DNA of 64,000 nt from assembly GCA_002841355.1 (NCBI GenBank), contig PHFB01000003.1, positions 124,001 to 188,000 of the forward strand, given 5' to 3'. The notes below the pieces were generated by a model, which worked only from the letters and a program-made list of their open reading frames with translations, searched no databases and was not told where the DNA came from. Source of the stretch: Actinobacteria bacterium HGW-Actinobacteria-1. Lineage in GTDB: Bacteria > Actinomycetota > Coriobacteriia > Anaerosomatales > Anaerosomataceae. The stretch's first letter is position 1, and each line of letters starts with the position of its first letter. Shown one piece after another: positions 15,738 to 24,659 of the stretch. The translations under genes were made by a program, and so were the position numbers.

Positions 15738-16592
15738 ATGAGTACTATGGCGATTCTTCAAGACGTCGATAAGTGCATGCGCTGCAACGGCTGTGTCGTG
15801 AGCTGCAAGCGGACGTGGAAGATGAAGGCGCTGAACCCGGGTATCCACAAGACCGCTCCCGATCAGCGGGTGATCATCAAGTCCCAGAAGCGTGTCGACA
15901 TGGGTCCGTTCATGCGGTACAGCTGCTGGCATTGCACCAACCCGCCTTGCACGAAGCGGTGCCCGTTTGCGGCCATCAACAAGATGCCGAACGGCGCAGT
16001 CGCGATCGATGCGGCGAAGTGCACGCCCGGCGGCACCAACGCCAGTGGCGTGGTCTGCACCTATCAGTGCCAGGTTGACTGTGGTCGCGGTGGGTATCCG
16101 AAGGTCGGAGCTGGTAGCGACCTGTACGCCGCCGATGAGCCTAAGTCATGGAAGTGCACGCTGTGCTACGGTCGCGCTGGTATCGGCGAGAGCCTCATCG
16201 CATCGTACGGCACACCGCTCCCGACCAAGGCCACACAGGCTGAGATCGATGCGGTGCCCGAGAAGGCACACCAGCCTTCATGCGTGTACACCTGCCCCGC
16301 CAAGGCGATGAACTGGGATACCAAGACCAACATCCTCGCCTACATCAACTCCGCCTCCAACGGGTTCATTTCGGCCCAGGGTGACGGTTCGATGTACTGG
16401 GCAAGCCGCAAGTTCCTGCTGATTGCTCCGAAGGCCGACCCGTTCGTGGAAGACCACGTGTCTCCGCTTATGTCGAGCCTGGTCTCCGGACCTTTCGCAA
16501 AGGCAGCGCTTGTGCCTACACTGCTGGCAGGCGGTCTTGTAGCCGTCATCGCACGTCGTCAGCGTATCGCCGATGAAGTTGGGGAGGTGTAA
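15738..16592 (+). CDS. fdhB: Formate dehydrogenase iron-sulfur (beta) subunit
   Basis: A 284-residue four-cluster ferredoxin subunit. Cysteine groups occur in order: CMRCNGCVVSC, CWHCTNPPCTKRCP, single cysteines around VVCTYQCQVDC, CTLCYG and CVYTCPAKA, enough for four [4Fe-4S] clusters. A C-terminal hydrophobic helix (about 255-275, AALVPTLLAGGLVAVIA) anchors it to the membrane, as in FdnH. It would pass electrons from FdhA towards a cytochrome. AAAGGGGG lies nine bases before ATG 15738. Its stop overlaps the next start by one base (TAATG), so the 6-heme cytochrome is translationally coupled and is probably the redox partner in place of a gamma subunit. Confidence 0.9.
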   Translation: MSTMAILQDVDKCMRCNGCVVSCKRTWKMKALNPGIHKTAPDQRVIIKSQKRVDMGPFMRYSCWHCTNPPCTKRCPFAAINKMPNGAVAIDAAKCTPGGTNASGVVCTYQCQVDCGRGGYPKVGAGSDLYAADEPKSWKCTLCYGRAGIGESLIASYGTPLPTKATQAEIDAVPEKAHQPSCVYTCPAKAMNWDTKTNILAYINSASNGFISAQGDGSMYWASRKFLLIAPKADPFVEDHVSPLMSSLVSGPFAKAALVPTLLAGGLVAVIARRQRIADEVGEV

Positions 16593-17743
16593 TGGCTGTG
16601 AGGAAGCGTCTTCTTCTCATCGCGCTGGTCGCGGTGGCCGCAGCGGTCATACTGACCCCGGGTGTCGCATTCGCGAACTACTCCGTTCACGGCAGCTACA
16701 CGATGAGCACGGATGCCTGCGCCGGTTGTCACCGCGCGCACACGGCAGCCAGCAGCATCACGTGGACCAAGACGGACCTGACGGAGGGCAGCGCCCTGCT
16801 GCTCGGCACGTCGACGAGCATCGATGACTTCTGCTACACGTGCCACGGCACAGCGATGCTTGGCGCTGACACCAACGTGTTCGACGGTGTCTACGAGGGC
16901 AGCAACGCTCTCAACGCCTTCGGCGAGCCGCTCAACGGCGGTGGCTTCGATCCGGCGATGTTCCCGACCCAGCACTATCCCAACAACACCACTTGGGTCG
17001 CCTACGGCGGCGGCACCACCGGCCAGGATGGCATCATCAGCACCGGTGGTACGCAGGTCACGATCGGCTGCTCCGTGTGCCACGATGTACACGGTTCGTC
17101 GAACTACCGCCTGCTCAAGGACGTTGTGAACGGCGTGACCGTTGGTGGTTACGACGGCACGATCGACCCGGTCGATCCGACCCCGACTCCGTGGGTCATC
17201 TCGACCGAGGCGGGCTACCCGACGAGCGGCTGGCTGCTTCATGAGCCCGGCGCCCTTCAGGTCGCAGGCTACACGCCGGACTACACCGATCCGCAGTACG
17301 CGAAGGCCCCTGCTGGCGACGTCACCAAGGGCATCAGCGGTTGGTGTGCTTCCTGCCACACGCAGTACAACACCGGCGCTATCGGCAACTTCAGCGTGTA
17401 TGACGCGAACGACGGCTTCGGCCTCGTGACCCGTCACCGTCACCCGGTGAACGTTCCGCTCAGCAACTACCTGGGCGCCCGTTCGCTGATCGTGACGGAC
17501 AACGTGTTGCCGCTCGCGCACGATGCTGTAGACGCTACGACGCAGGATTCCAGCGACTGGATCGACTGCCTGACGTGCCACGTGGCCCACGGTTCCTCCG
17601 CGGTCATGACCGGCTACGCCAACGTCGCCGATGCAACCGACCCGCTGCCCGATTCGGGTACCGGCCAGGTTCCGCCGGACGACGGCAACGCACTGCTTCG
17701 GTCCAACAACCGCGGCGTGTGCGAGGCGTGCCACAACAAGTAA
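16592..17743 (+). CDS. Exported 6-heme c-type cytochrome in the formate dehydrogenase operon
   Basis: A 383-residue protein with a signal peptide ending near GVAFANYS and six CxxCH motifs (CAGCH, CYTCH, CSVCH, CASCH, CLTCH, CEACH). Heme motifs are sparse: long Gly/Asn/Thr-rich stretches separate them, unlike the dense cytochromes of the first operon. CxxCH-xxHGS appears twice (CSVCHDVHGS, CLTCHVAHGS), the doubled-CxxCH style common in bacterial extracellular cytochromes. It is coupled to fdhB by a one-base overlap, which argues that it takes electrons from formate oxidation. The last heme motif (CEACHNK) is at the extreme C-terminus. Confidence 0.88.
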   Translation: MAVRKRLLLIALVAVAAAVILTPGVAFANYSVHGSYTMSTDACAGCHRAHTAASSITWTKTDLTEGSALLLGTSTSIDDFCYTCHGTAMLGADTNVFDGVYEGSNALNAFGEPLNGGGFDPAMFPTQHYPNNTTWVAYGGGTTGQDGIISTGGTQVTIGCSVCHDVHGSSNYRLLKDVVNGVTVGGYDGTIDPVDPTPTPWVISTEAGYPTSGWLLHEPGALQVAGYTPDYTDPQYAKAPAGDVTKGISGWCASCHTQYNTGAIGNFSVYDANDGFGLVTRHRHPVNVPLSNYLGARSLIVTDNVLPLAHDAVDATTQDSSDWIDCLTCHVAHGSSAVMTGYANVADATDPLPDSGTGQVPPDDGNALLRSNNRGVCEACHNK

Positions 17744-17751
17744 GTGAGCCG

Positions 17752-19233
17752 ATGACGTCGAAGATCAACGTCAAACGCGAAGGGAAGGGTCGGGACATCC
17801 CCGGCCCTTCCTCTTCGCGGCGGGTCGGGACGGCGGCGGCGATTGCCGCGGCCGTCCTGGCGCTCGCCTCGGCAGCCGGCTTCGCGGTCGGCATTGAAGC
17901 TCGTCGTACGCTCTCGGCCGAGGCGCTCGCCTCGGCATCCGCCATCGCTTCGGCGGTCGGCATCCTGCTCGTGAGCGGCGACGTTCGCCGCATTCGGCTT
18001 CGCGCCGCCTCCGAGCCGCTCTTCTCGCTCGTCCTCGGTGCGCTGGGACTTTTCGGCGCACCGTACGCGGTGCTCGTGCACCGCTACTCCGACGCACCGG
18101 CCGGCAGTGAGATCCTTTTCCTCACGACCGCCGCGTGGGCCGCAATCCTCGTGCTCTTCACGCTCGGTCGCCGCCGCTCCGAGGTCGTTCCGATCGCTGG
18201 TGCGTTGCTCGGCTTGGCCGGCATCGTGGGTGTCGTAGGCAACTGGGAGCGCCCAAGTTCCTTCTCGCCATTCGTACGGTTCGTGCCCGAGGAACTTTGG
18301 ATGCTCGCAGCCGGCGTTGCATGGGCCGCGCTGTGGTGGCATCTCGGCCGAGCACGCGACAGGGGCGATCTTGACGCTGCGGCTGTACCTGCAGCCGTCG
18401 GCGGCGTTCTTGCAGCTGCGATGATGCTCGTCGCGCGCTGGGTAACGGCCGATGTGCCCACGGCGCTTGCGCACGGTGGATTCTGGCTGTACGCCGTCGC
18501 GTGTATGGCTGCCGCAGCCGCCGCGCTGCTGGCATTACGCTCGGCGGGTCCGAGGGCTATTGCGGCGGCCATGGTGTTGCCTGCGGTCGCCCTCACGGCA
18601 CTCACGCTCGTCGAGCAGGCCACCGGCGCGTTCGGTCCGCAGCCGATCCTGCTCGGACCGGCGTCTGCGGGCTCGGCAATCGCGCTTGTCGGCGCGCTGC
18701 TCATCTGGCCGAGAGAGCCCGCGACCGAGACCCTCCCGCCCACGAAGCCCTGCCGCGCGGCCGTTGTCGTCGCGGCCCTGTCCGCGTTGGTCGCCGCCGT
18801 CGGGCTCGCACTGCCTGCCCTTGAGGGAACCGCAACGGGTCTGCGCACGAGCGGAGCGGCTTTTGAGGCGTCCTTCACCCTGCGAGGTGTCGAGGTTGTC
18901 GGCCCGTGGACCGTGCTTGCCCTCGCGGTTGCGGTACTCGGAATCGCGCTCTCCCGTGATTTGCGACTGCCGAGCATGCTTGCGCTCGTCGCGGCCGCAC
19001 TCGCGTGGCCGTTCGTCTGGAACACTCCGCTTCGTACGTTCACGACCTTCATCCCTTCCGAGGTGCAGGTCGACTTTGGCAGCGAATTCGCCGCGATCGC
19101 GTTCAAGCAACTCCCGATTCCCGTCACGCTCGTGGCGCTCGGTGGCGTGGTTGTCGCGGTCGCGTTACTGTTGGTATGTCGTTCGGCGCCGAGAACCGGT
19201 ACCGCGTCCCAAACGAGAGGTGATCGTCCGTGA
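17752..19233 (+). CDS. Alanine-rich polytopic membrane protein of unknown function (about 14 TM)
   Basis: I do not recognise this family. It has 493 residues. After a basic, probably cytoplasmic N-terminus of ~25 residues come about fourteen hydrophobic segments, very rich in Ala, Leu and Val. Near the end, a longer extracytoplasmic loop (PLRTFTTFIPSEVQVDFGSEF) precedes the last helix. No CxxCH, heme-ligand pattern or transporter signature stands out. It starts eight bases after the 6-heme cytochrome and overlaps the following lipoprotein gene by four bases, so it belongs to the formate dehydrogenase operon. A quinone-interacting or anchoring subunit is possible but is only inference. Confidence 0.6.
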   Translation: MTSKINVKREGKGRDIPGPSSSRRVGTAAAIAAAVLALASAAGFAVGIEARRTLSAEALASASAIASAVGILLVSGDVRRIRLRAASEPLFSLVLGALGLFGAPYAVLVHRYSDAPAGSEILFLTTAAWAAILVLFTLGRRRSEVVPIAGALLGLAGIVGVVGNWERPSSFSPFVRFVPEELWMLAAGVAWAALWWHLGRARDRGDLDAAAVPAAVGGVLAAAMMLVARWVTADVPTALAHGGFWLYAVACMAAAAAALLALRSAGPRAIAAAMVLPAVALTALTLVEQATGAFGPQPILLGPASAGSAIALVGALLIWPREPATETLPPTKPCRAAVVVAALSALVAAVGLALPALEGTATGLRTSGAAFEASFTLRGVEVVGPWTVLALAVAVLGIALSRDLRLPSMLALVAAALAWPFVWNTPLRTFTTFIPSEVQVDFGSEFAAIAFKQLPIPVTLVALGGVVVAVALLLVCRSAPRTGTASQTRGDRP

Positions 19234-20054
19234 AGCGACTTGCATCGGCGTTCCTTGCCGTCATCCTTGTCACATCACTGCTCGGTACGGCCGGCTGCAA
19301 GCCGCGAACCGTCACCGTGAAGACCGGCGAGATCGTACTCTGCACGGCCGGTGAGGTCGTCGAGGACAAGACCACCGACGTGAAGGTGCCCGAGAAGGAC
19401 GTTGCCAAGTACTCGGTGACGACGCGCATCATCACGTGCCCCGACCATCAGAACGTCGGTAGCCTCTACGATGAGGCGCAGAAGGCGATTGCCGCCGGCG
19501 ATCTCAAGACCGCCGCCGACAAGCTCAAGGCCGTTCTTGCCCTCAACCCAGACTACAAGAACGCATCGTCGCAGCTCAGTGACATCGACGGCGGCAAGAC
19601 GCCCACGCCTGACACCACCGGCGGCAGCACCGGTACGACCACCACGCCGTCACCTGACGAGCCCACCGACGCGGTCTCCAACCTTGTGAAGTACGTGCCG
19701 GATACGATCGCGGGGTACTCGGCACAGGGCATCATCGCGGATCCGGCATCGATCACGCGCAACTACCTGCCGACATCTGGCAACGCCGACCAACTCGTGA
19801 TCTTCGCCGAGCAGACCGTTGACGCGAAGAGCGCCCAGGCCACGCTTGACACCCTCAAGCAGTCGTATCCCACCTCGGGCGCAGCGGTGACCGTTGGTTC
19901 GAAGTCCGGCTACTTCGGCGTTCGCGACACCTTCGCGGTCGTGATATTCATCGATGGGCCCGTCGTGGTCTCGGTCGAGCTGCATGCCAAGACCGGCAAG
20001 GCCGTGGACCTCAAGGATGCGGCCATGAAGGTCGCTGCCGCGCTTGCCGGATAG
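19230..20054 (+). CDS. Predicted lipoprotein
   Basis: A 274-residue protein starting at GTG 19230, which overlaps the previous stop (GTGA). A type II signal peptide ends at LLGTAGC, giving lipidated Cys23; position -3 is Thr rather than the usual Leu. Residues ~80-110 contain one TPR-like unit (YDEAQKAIAAGDLKTAADKL). A Thr/Gly/Pro linker (about 125-150) leads to a C-terminal domain of ~120 residues with alternating strands. I do not recognise that domain. Two further cysteines (IVLCTAG, IITCPDH) lie before the linker. It is presumably attached to the outer face of the membrane as an accessory of the formate-cytochrome system. Confidence 0.65.
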   Translation: MKRLASAFLAVILVTSLLGTAGCKPRTVTVKTGEIVLCTAGEVVEDKTTDVKVPEKDVAKYSVTTRIITCPDHQNVGSLYDEAQKAIAAGDLKTAADKLKAVLALNPDYKNASSQLSDIDGGKTPTPDTTGGSTGTTTTPSPDEPTDAVSNLVKYVPDTIAGYSAQGIIADPASITRNYLPTSGNADQLVIFAEQTVDAKSAQATLDTLKQSYPTSGAAVTVGSKSGYFGVRDTFAVVIFIDGPVVVSVELHAKTGKAVDLKDAAMKVAAALAG

Positions 20055-20061
20055 GCGAGCG

Positions 20062-21261
20062 GTGGATCGCACTCCCGCGGGCAGACCACGCGTGCGCTCC
20101 CTCTCGGGCGCCCAGCTGCGTATGCGCTGGCTCCTTGGTGGCGGCATCACGTTGCTCCTCGCGGCGGGCATCACGCTTGCGCTCATGCCAGAGCCCACGA
20201 CACCCGTGCCCTCCGTCGGCGACATCGGCGCGGCGCTCGGTAGGCGACCGCAGTACTCCTTCGCCTTCCCTGCCGAGGGAACCACGCCGCTCGAGCGACC
20301 GGTGAGCGTCCTCTCGGCGCCGGGTCGCGTCTACGTCGTGGATTCGCAGGCGAAAGCCGTGCGCGTCTTCGATGACCGCGGCGGCGAGCGTTCCGTGATC
20401 GGCAGCGGCACGCTCGGAGTGCCAGTGTACGCGGCACGGGACGGTAAACGCGGCGTGCTGTACGTGACCGACCGCGAGAAGCGCACGGTCTTTGCCTTCG
20501 ACGACACCGACGGCTCGCTCATCGGCACCATCGCGCCGCAGCCATCAACCGACGACACGCGCAGCGCCGAGGCGACTGCCTGGGCACCGCTCGGCATCGA
20601 TGTGGCCGAGGACGGTACGCTGTGGGTGTCCGACGTCCTGTCGCGGCACCGCGTGTTGGAACTCGAGCCCGACGGCACCATCGTGCGCGAGCTTGGCGGA
20701 GCACGTGCCGCTGAGGAGGCGACCGGTGTGGCGGTCGTGCTGGACTACCCCAACGGTGTCGCGCTCAGCGCTGACGAGGTGTGGGTCTCGGACAGCAACA
20801 ATCGGCGTATCGTCGTGTTCGGTCGCGACGGCGGCTTCAGGCGCGTTCTCGATGTCGACGCGCTTGCTCGTGGCATGGCGTTTCTGCCTGCTTCCGCCGA
20901 GACGAGCAGTTTCGTGGTGGTGGCCGACGCGCTCGCGCAGGACATCGCGGTCTGGGATCTCTCCGGCGCCGTGCTCGGCAGATTCGGCGGGCCGGGCGTT
21001 GCGGCGGGGCAACTCTCGTTCCCGAACGACATCGCCGCATCCGCGGACGGCGAGCGACTCTACGTGGCCGACACGGGAAACCGGCGTATCCAGGTCTGGA
21101 CCTGGGTAGATGCCGAGAAGGCCCCCTTCGGGGGCGTGGCGGGGGAGAGCGATGCGAGCGGCCGGGTACCGTACGTCGCGGCGGCGATCGTGCTCGGACT
21201 GCTCGGCATCGGGTTGGTCGTGGCGGCGTCCTGGCGGCCGCGCGTGGAGCTGCGGCACTGA
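20062..21261 (+). CDS. NHL beta-propeller membrane protein (second copy, no PIN-like tail)
   Basis: A 399-residue protein with a basic N-terminus, a transmembrane helix (LLGGGITLLLAAGITLAL) and an NHL propeller. The blades are PVSVLSAPGRVYVVD, APLGIDVAEDGTLWVSD, YPNGVALSADEVWVSD and FPNDIAASADGERLYVAD. A C-terminal helix (VPYVAAAIVLGLLGIGLVVA) is followed by a short basic tail. It has the same layout as the NHL protein at 10053 but stops after the second helix. The GTG at 20062 is chosen; an ATG at 20122 is also in frame. It closes the formate dehydrogenase operon eight bases after the lipoprotein. A sensing or complex-assembly role is a guess based on position. Confidence 0.75.
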   Translation: MDRTPAGRPRVRSLSGAQLRMRWLLGGGITLLLAAGITLALMPEPTTPVPSVGDIGAALGRRPQYSFAFPAEGTTPLERPVSVLSAPGRVYVVDSQAKAVRVFDDRGGERSVIGSGTLGVPVYAARDGKRGVLYVTDREKRTVFAFDDTDGSLIGTIAPQPSTDDTRSAEATAWAPLGIDVAEDGTLWVSDVLSRHRVLELEPDGTIVRELGGARAAEEATGVAVVLDYPNGVALSADEVWVSDSNNRRIVVFGRDGGFRRVLDVDALARGMAFLPASAETSSFVVVADALAQDIAVWDLSGAVLGRFGGPGVAAGQLSFPNDIAASADGERLYVADTGNRRIQVWTWVDAEKAPFGGVAGESDASGRVPYVAAAIVLGLLGIGLVVAASWRPRVELRH

Positions 21262-21302
21262 CGCGCTGGCATGGCGCCTGCTAGACTGTAACGACTGTTA
21301 CA
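21258..21302 (+). promoter_or_regulatory. Promoter with palindrome TGTAAC-N4-GTTACA
   Basis: A -35-like CTGACG (21258-21263) and a -10 TAGACT (21282-21287) are 18 bases apart. The inverted repeat TGTAAC-GACT-GTTACA (21287-21302) begins on the last base of the -10. It is the same palindrome as the one at 11640, with a different spacer, and here too it sits at the transcription start. The downstream gene is the CWB2 surface protein. Confidence 0.55.
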
Positions 21303-21356
21303 AGTAACACCCGCCTGCCTGTGTGGCGACCGGCAACGCCTTGAGGACGTGGTGTG

Positions 21357-24300
21357 ATGAAGATGATGAGACGCCGCATTGCGGCGATTCTTGCGGTGGC
21401 CATCGCGTTCGCGATGCCGCTGCCCGTTGTTGCAGCTCCCGAGTCGGCGGCGACGGTTGTGCCCACGGCGCTGACCTCGACTGCGGTAACGACCGCGGAC
21501 CTCAAGTGCGTGACGATGGTGAGCGACACGCTCGCATTCGCGGCGGGCGCCAGCGGCACGATCATCAAGACCACCGACGGCGGCGACAACTGGGTGAAGC
21601 TTGTCGACTCGGACCTTGCCGTGACCGATGACTTTCGGGGCATCGCATTCTGGGACGCCAACAACGGTGTGGCTGTCACGTACAACCGCAAGGTCGTGGG
21701 GACGAGCGACGGCGGGGTCACGTGGGAATCCCGGAACGCGGACATGACCTACTACGCCCTCGGGTCACCGCCGATAGGTGTCTCGGGTGTCACGAAGATT
21801 CCGGGCTCGTCGACGAGCGCCATCCTCTTCGGCGGCACCAAGCCGAACGACGGCCTGCAACTGCAAGAGCAGGCATGGCAGACCGGCAATAGCGGGCAGT
21901 ACTGGGGTAACTCCCCGGTGCTCGCACCCACCGTGCACGTCTTCGACGACGGTCTCGGCAACACGTACCCGGTCGGCGACGGCGAGTTCCTCGGTATGGA
22001 CTTCTTCGACGCCTCGCGCGGCTGGGTCGTTGGCGACGATATGTACCCGAACGAAGACACCTCCACGGTCTACGCCACCACCAACGGCGGCACGAGTTGG
22101 AGTCGCCAGACGTTCCCCGCAGCCCTCCGACTCACCGGCGTCGCGTTCGGCAGCAGCACGAACGGTGTGATCGTGAGTTCGGTCGGACGCGTGTTCCGCA
22201 CCACGAACGGCGGCACCTCCTGGGGCGAGGGCACCTCACCGGTTACCTCGTCGATCAACGGCGTCGACATGGCGAACAGCACCGCGGGCTGGGCCGCAGG
22301 CGCCACCGGCAGGCTGCTACGCACCACCGACGGCGGGTCAACCTGGTCGCTCGGCACGAGTCCGACAAGCCAGGACCTTGCGGCGATAGCGCTCTCCGGC
22401 ACGCGGGGCATCGCGGTGGGCAAGTTCGGCACCATCGTGGTCACTACGGACAGCACCACCTGGCGTATGCCGATACCGGACACGACCGGCCCGACGATGA
22501 CATCGCTCACCTCGGCAACGCATCCCGATGAGGCCGGCTGGTACAAGAGCGCGTCTGCGACCTTCTCGTGGAGCGCGACCGATTCCGCGGGCGTCTCGGG
22601 CTACTCGTACGTCCGCGATACCTCGCCTTCGACGCGTCCAGCTGCGACTAATCTGGGCTCGGCTACCACCACGAGCGTGACCGTGCCCGAGGGCGTGAGC
22701 TACTTCCACGTGATCGCACTCGACTCATTCGGCAACTCGAGCGCCACACCGTTGCATCGTACGGTGCGCGTCGACCTTACGGCGCCGTCAACGACCGACT
22801 CGCACGTTTCGCTCTACGAGACCGGGACCGCCGATATCACGCTCACCCCCGACGATGCGCTCTCGGGCGTGGCCAAGACCGAGTGGACCGATAATAACGG
22901 TGCGGTCCAGACCGGCACGCATGTCGTCGTCGTGGGCGACGGTGCGCACACGCTGCGGTACGCGTCGACCGATGCCGCCGGCAACAAGGAAGCCACGCAG
23001 ACAGCGACATTCGACATCACCTCGCCGCCTGTCGATACCGAGGCGCCCGTCTTCTCGTCGCTAGTCGCTACACCGCAAGCCGATCCCGCAACGTACTACA
23101 AGAGCACTTCCGCGACGGTGTCGTGGAGCGCAAGCGACCCGAGCGGCGTGGCGGGCTACGCGTTCGCGCTCGACTCGGCGCTCTCCACGGCGTCACCCGT
23201 GACAAGCACGAGCACATCGCTGAGCGCGCTCACCGACGGCCCGCACACCTTCCGGATTCGCGCTGTCGATACCGTCGGCAACTGGACGAGCGAGCAGACT
23301 CTCACCATCAAGACGGACAGCAGCACCCCGACCTCGACCGTGACCGTTTCGCCACAGGTGGGCGAGGATGCAACGGTGACGATCTCGGCGACTGACGCGT
23401 ACTCTGGCGTCGCGCGCATCGAGTGGGCGATCGACGGCGTGCCAGCGGGGTCGGCGGCAGCGTCGCCTGCGGCTGTACATCTGAGCGGCGTGGCGACCTA
23501 CACCATCACCTACTCGGCCACTGATCTCGCCGGCAACCGCGAGGCGACCAAGACGGTTCCTGTTGTCATCGTGCGGCCAGACACGCAATACGTGCCTGTC
23601 GAGGGTTCCAACCGCTATGCGACTGCCGCCGCGGCGTCGCAGCTGGCGTTTCCCTCCGGCGCGCCCGCGGTGGTGATCGCGACAGGCGCGAACTGGCCTG
23701 ATGCGCTTGGCGGAGCGGCGCTGGCAGGCGCCGTTGGCGGACCGATATTGCTGACCGACCCCAAGACGCTGCCCTCGGCGATCCATGACGAGATCGTGCG
23801 GCTCGGCGCGACGCACGCGTACGTGCTCGGCAGCGAGGCGGCGGTCTCCAAGCCCGTCTACGATGCTGTCGACGCCATCCCAGGCGTGGTCGTGGAGCGC
23901 GTCGCCGGGGCCAATCGATACGCCACCGCGAACGCGATCGCCGTGAAGACGACCGACCTGCTCAATGGCACTTACGATGGCACCATGTTCGTCGCCACCG
24001 GGCTTAACTTCCCCGATGCGCTCGCCGCTTCGCCTCTGTCGGCAGCGAATGGCTGGCCACTCTACCTCGCCGCGCCGACCGGGCTATCGGACGCGACGCT
24101 CGCAACCATGCAGGCGCGCGGATCGAGGGTCATCATCCTCGGCAGCGCATCTGCGGTGCCCGTACTCGTGGAGAACCAGCTCAAGACGGCGTTCCCGGGT
24201 GCTGTCGAACGCGTGTATGGCGGCGACCGTTACGGTACCGGCATCGCGATCGCGAACTACGGCGTCTCGAACGCGGGCCTCAACTGGCGCGTGCCGGCGC

Positions 24301-24518
24301 TTGCGACCGGCACGAACTTCCCCGATGCCCTCGCCGGCGGTGTGTTGCAGGGCCTTGATGGCTCGGTCTTGCTGCTCACGAACGGCACCGTCTTGACGCC
24401 CGCGGTGGGCGACACGCTGGGCGCTCACAAGGCCGATATCCGAGAGGTGCGTTACCTAGGGAGCGTGTCGGCTGTCTCGGCGGCCGTGAGGACAGCGGTG
24501 CAGAGCATCGTCCAGTAG
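21357..24518 (+). CDS. Cell wall-anchored propeller protein with three CWB2 repeats
   Basis: A 1053-residue surface protein. After the signal peptide (ends near VVAAPES), residues ~40-380 hold BNR/Ycf48-like propeller repeats (TTDGGDNW, TSDGGVTW, TTNGGTSW twice, TTDGGSTW). Residues ~390-740 hold three Ig-like or OmpL47-like modules with ATDSAGVSGYS and TDAAGNKEAT motifs. The C-terminal ~310 residues are three cell wall-binding repeat 2 domains marked by SNRYATAAA, ANRYATANA and DRYGTGIA, each with a WPDAL/FPDAL motif. CWB2 domains bind anionic wall polymers in Gram-positives, so this protein sits on the outside of a monoderm wall. ATG 21357 is used; GTG 21354 is in frame just before it. Confidence 0.88.
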   Translation: MKMMRRRIAAILAVAIAFAMPLPVVAAPESAATVVPTALTSTAVTTADLKCVTMVSDTLAFAAGASGTIIKTTDGGDNWVKLVDSDLAVTDDFRGIAFWDANNGVAVTYNRKVVGTSDGGVTWESRNADMTYYALGSPPIGVSGVTKIPGSSTSAILFGGTKPNDGLQLQEQAWQTGNSGQYWGNSPVLAPTVHVFDDGLGNTYPVGDGEFLGMDFFDASRGWVVGDDMYPNEDTSTVYATTNGGTSWSRQTFPAALRLTGVAFGSSTNGVIVSSVGRVFRTTNGGTSWGEGTSPVTSSINGVDMANSTAGWAAGATGRLLRTTDGGSTWSLGTSPTSQDLAAIALSGTRGIAVGKFGTIVVTTDSTTWRMPIPDTTGPTMTSLTSATHPDEAGWYKSASATFSWSATDSAGVSGYSYVRDTSPSTRPAATNLGSATTTSVTVPEGVSYFHVIALDSFGNSSATPLHRTVRVDLTAPSTTDSHVSLYETGTADITLTPDDALSGVAKTEWTDNNGAVQTGTHVVVVGDGAHTLRYASTDAAGNKEATQTATFDITSPPVDTEAPVFSSLVATPQADPATYYKSTSATVSWSASDPSGVAGYAFALDSALSTASPVTSTSTSLSALTDGPHTFRIRAVDTVGNWTSEQTLTIKTDSSTPTSTVTVSPQVGEDATVTISATDAYSGVARIEWAIDGVPAGSAAASPAAVHLSGVATYTITYSATDLAGNREATKTVPVVIVRPDTQYVPVEGSNRYATAAAASQLAFPSGAPAVVIATGANWPDALGGAALAGAVGGPILLTDPKTLPSAIHDEIVRLGATHAYVLGSEAAVSKPVYDAVDAIPGVVVERVAGANRYATANAIAVKTTDLLNGTYDGTMFVATGLNFPDALAASPLSAANGWPLYLAAPTGLSDATLATMQARGSRVIILGSASAVPVLVENQLKTAFPGAVERVYGGDRYGTGIAIANYGVSNAGLNWRVPALATGTNFPDALAGGVLQGLDGSVLLLTNGTVLTPAVGDTLGAHKADIREVRYLGSVSAVSAAVRTAVQSIVQ

Positions 24519-24583
24519 GCAGGAACGGGCGCTCAGCTAGAGAAATCCGCAGCTAGAGGGTGCGGAACGTCATGGCTTCGTCG

Positions 24584-24589
24584 TATACT
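24584..24589 (+). promoter_or_regulatory. Probable -10 box before the 14-heme cytochrome gene
   Basis: TATACT at 24584-24589 lies 70 bases before the chosen start. No good -35 is visible at the expected distance, so the promoter is tentative. The 141-base gap between the wall protein and this cytochrome holds nothing else recognisable. Confidence 0.35.
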
Positions 24590-24659
24590 CTGGCGAGGGG
24601 TTGTGCGGCGCGTTTCCGGCAGATTCGCGTCGCCGCACACGACAATCCGGGATGGTGTG

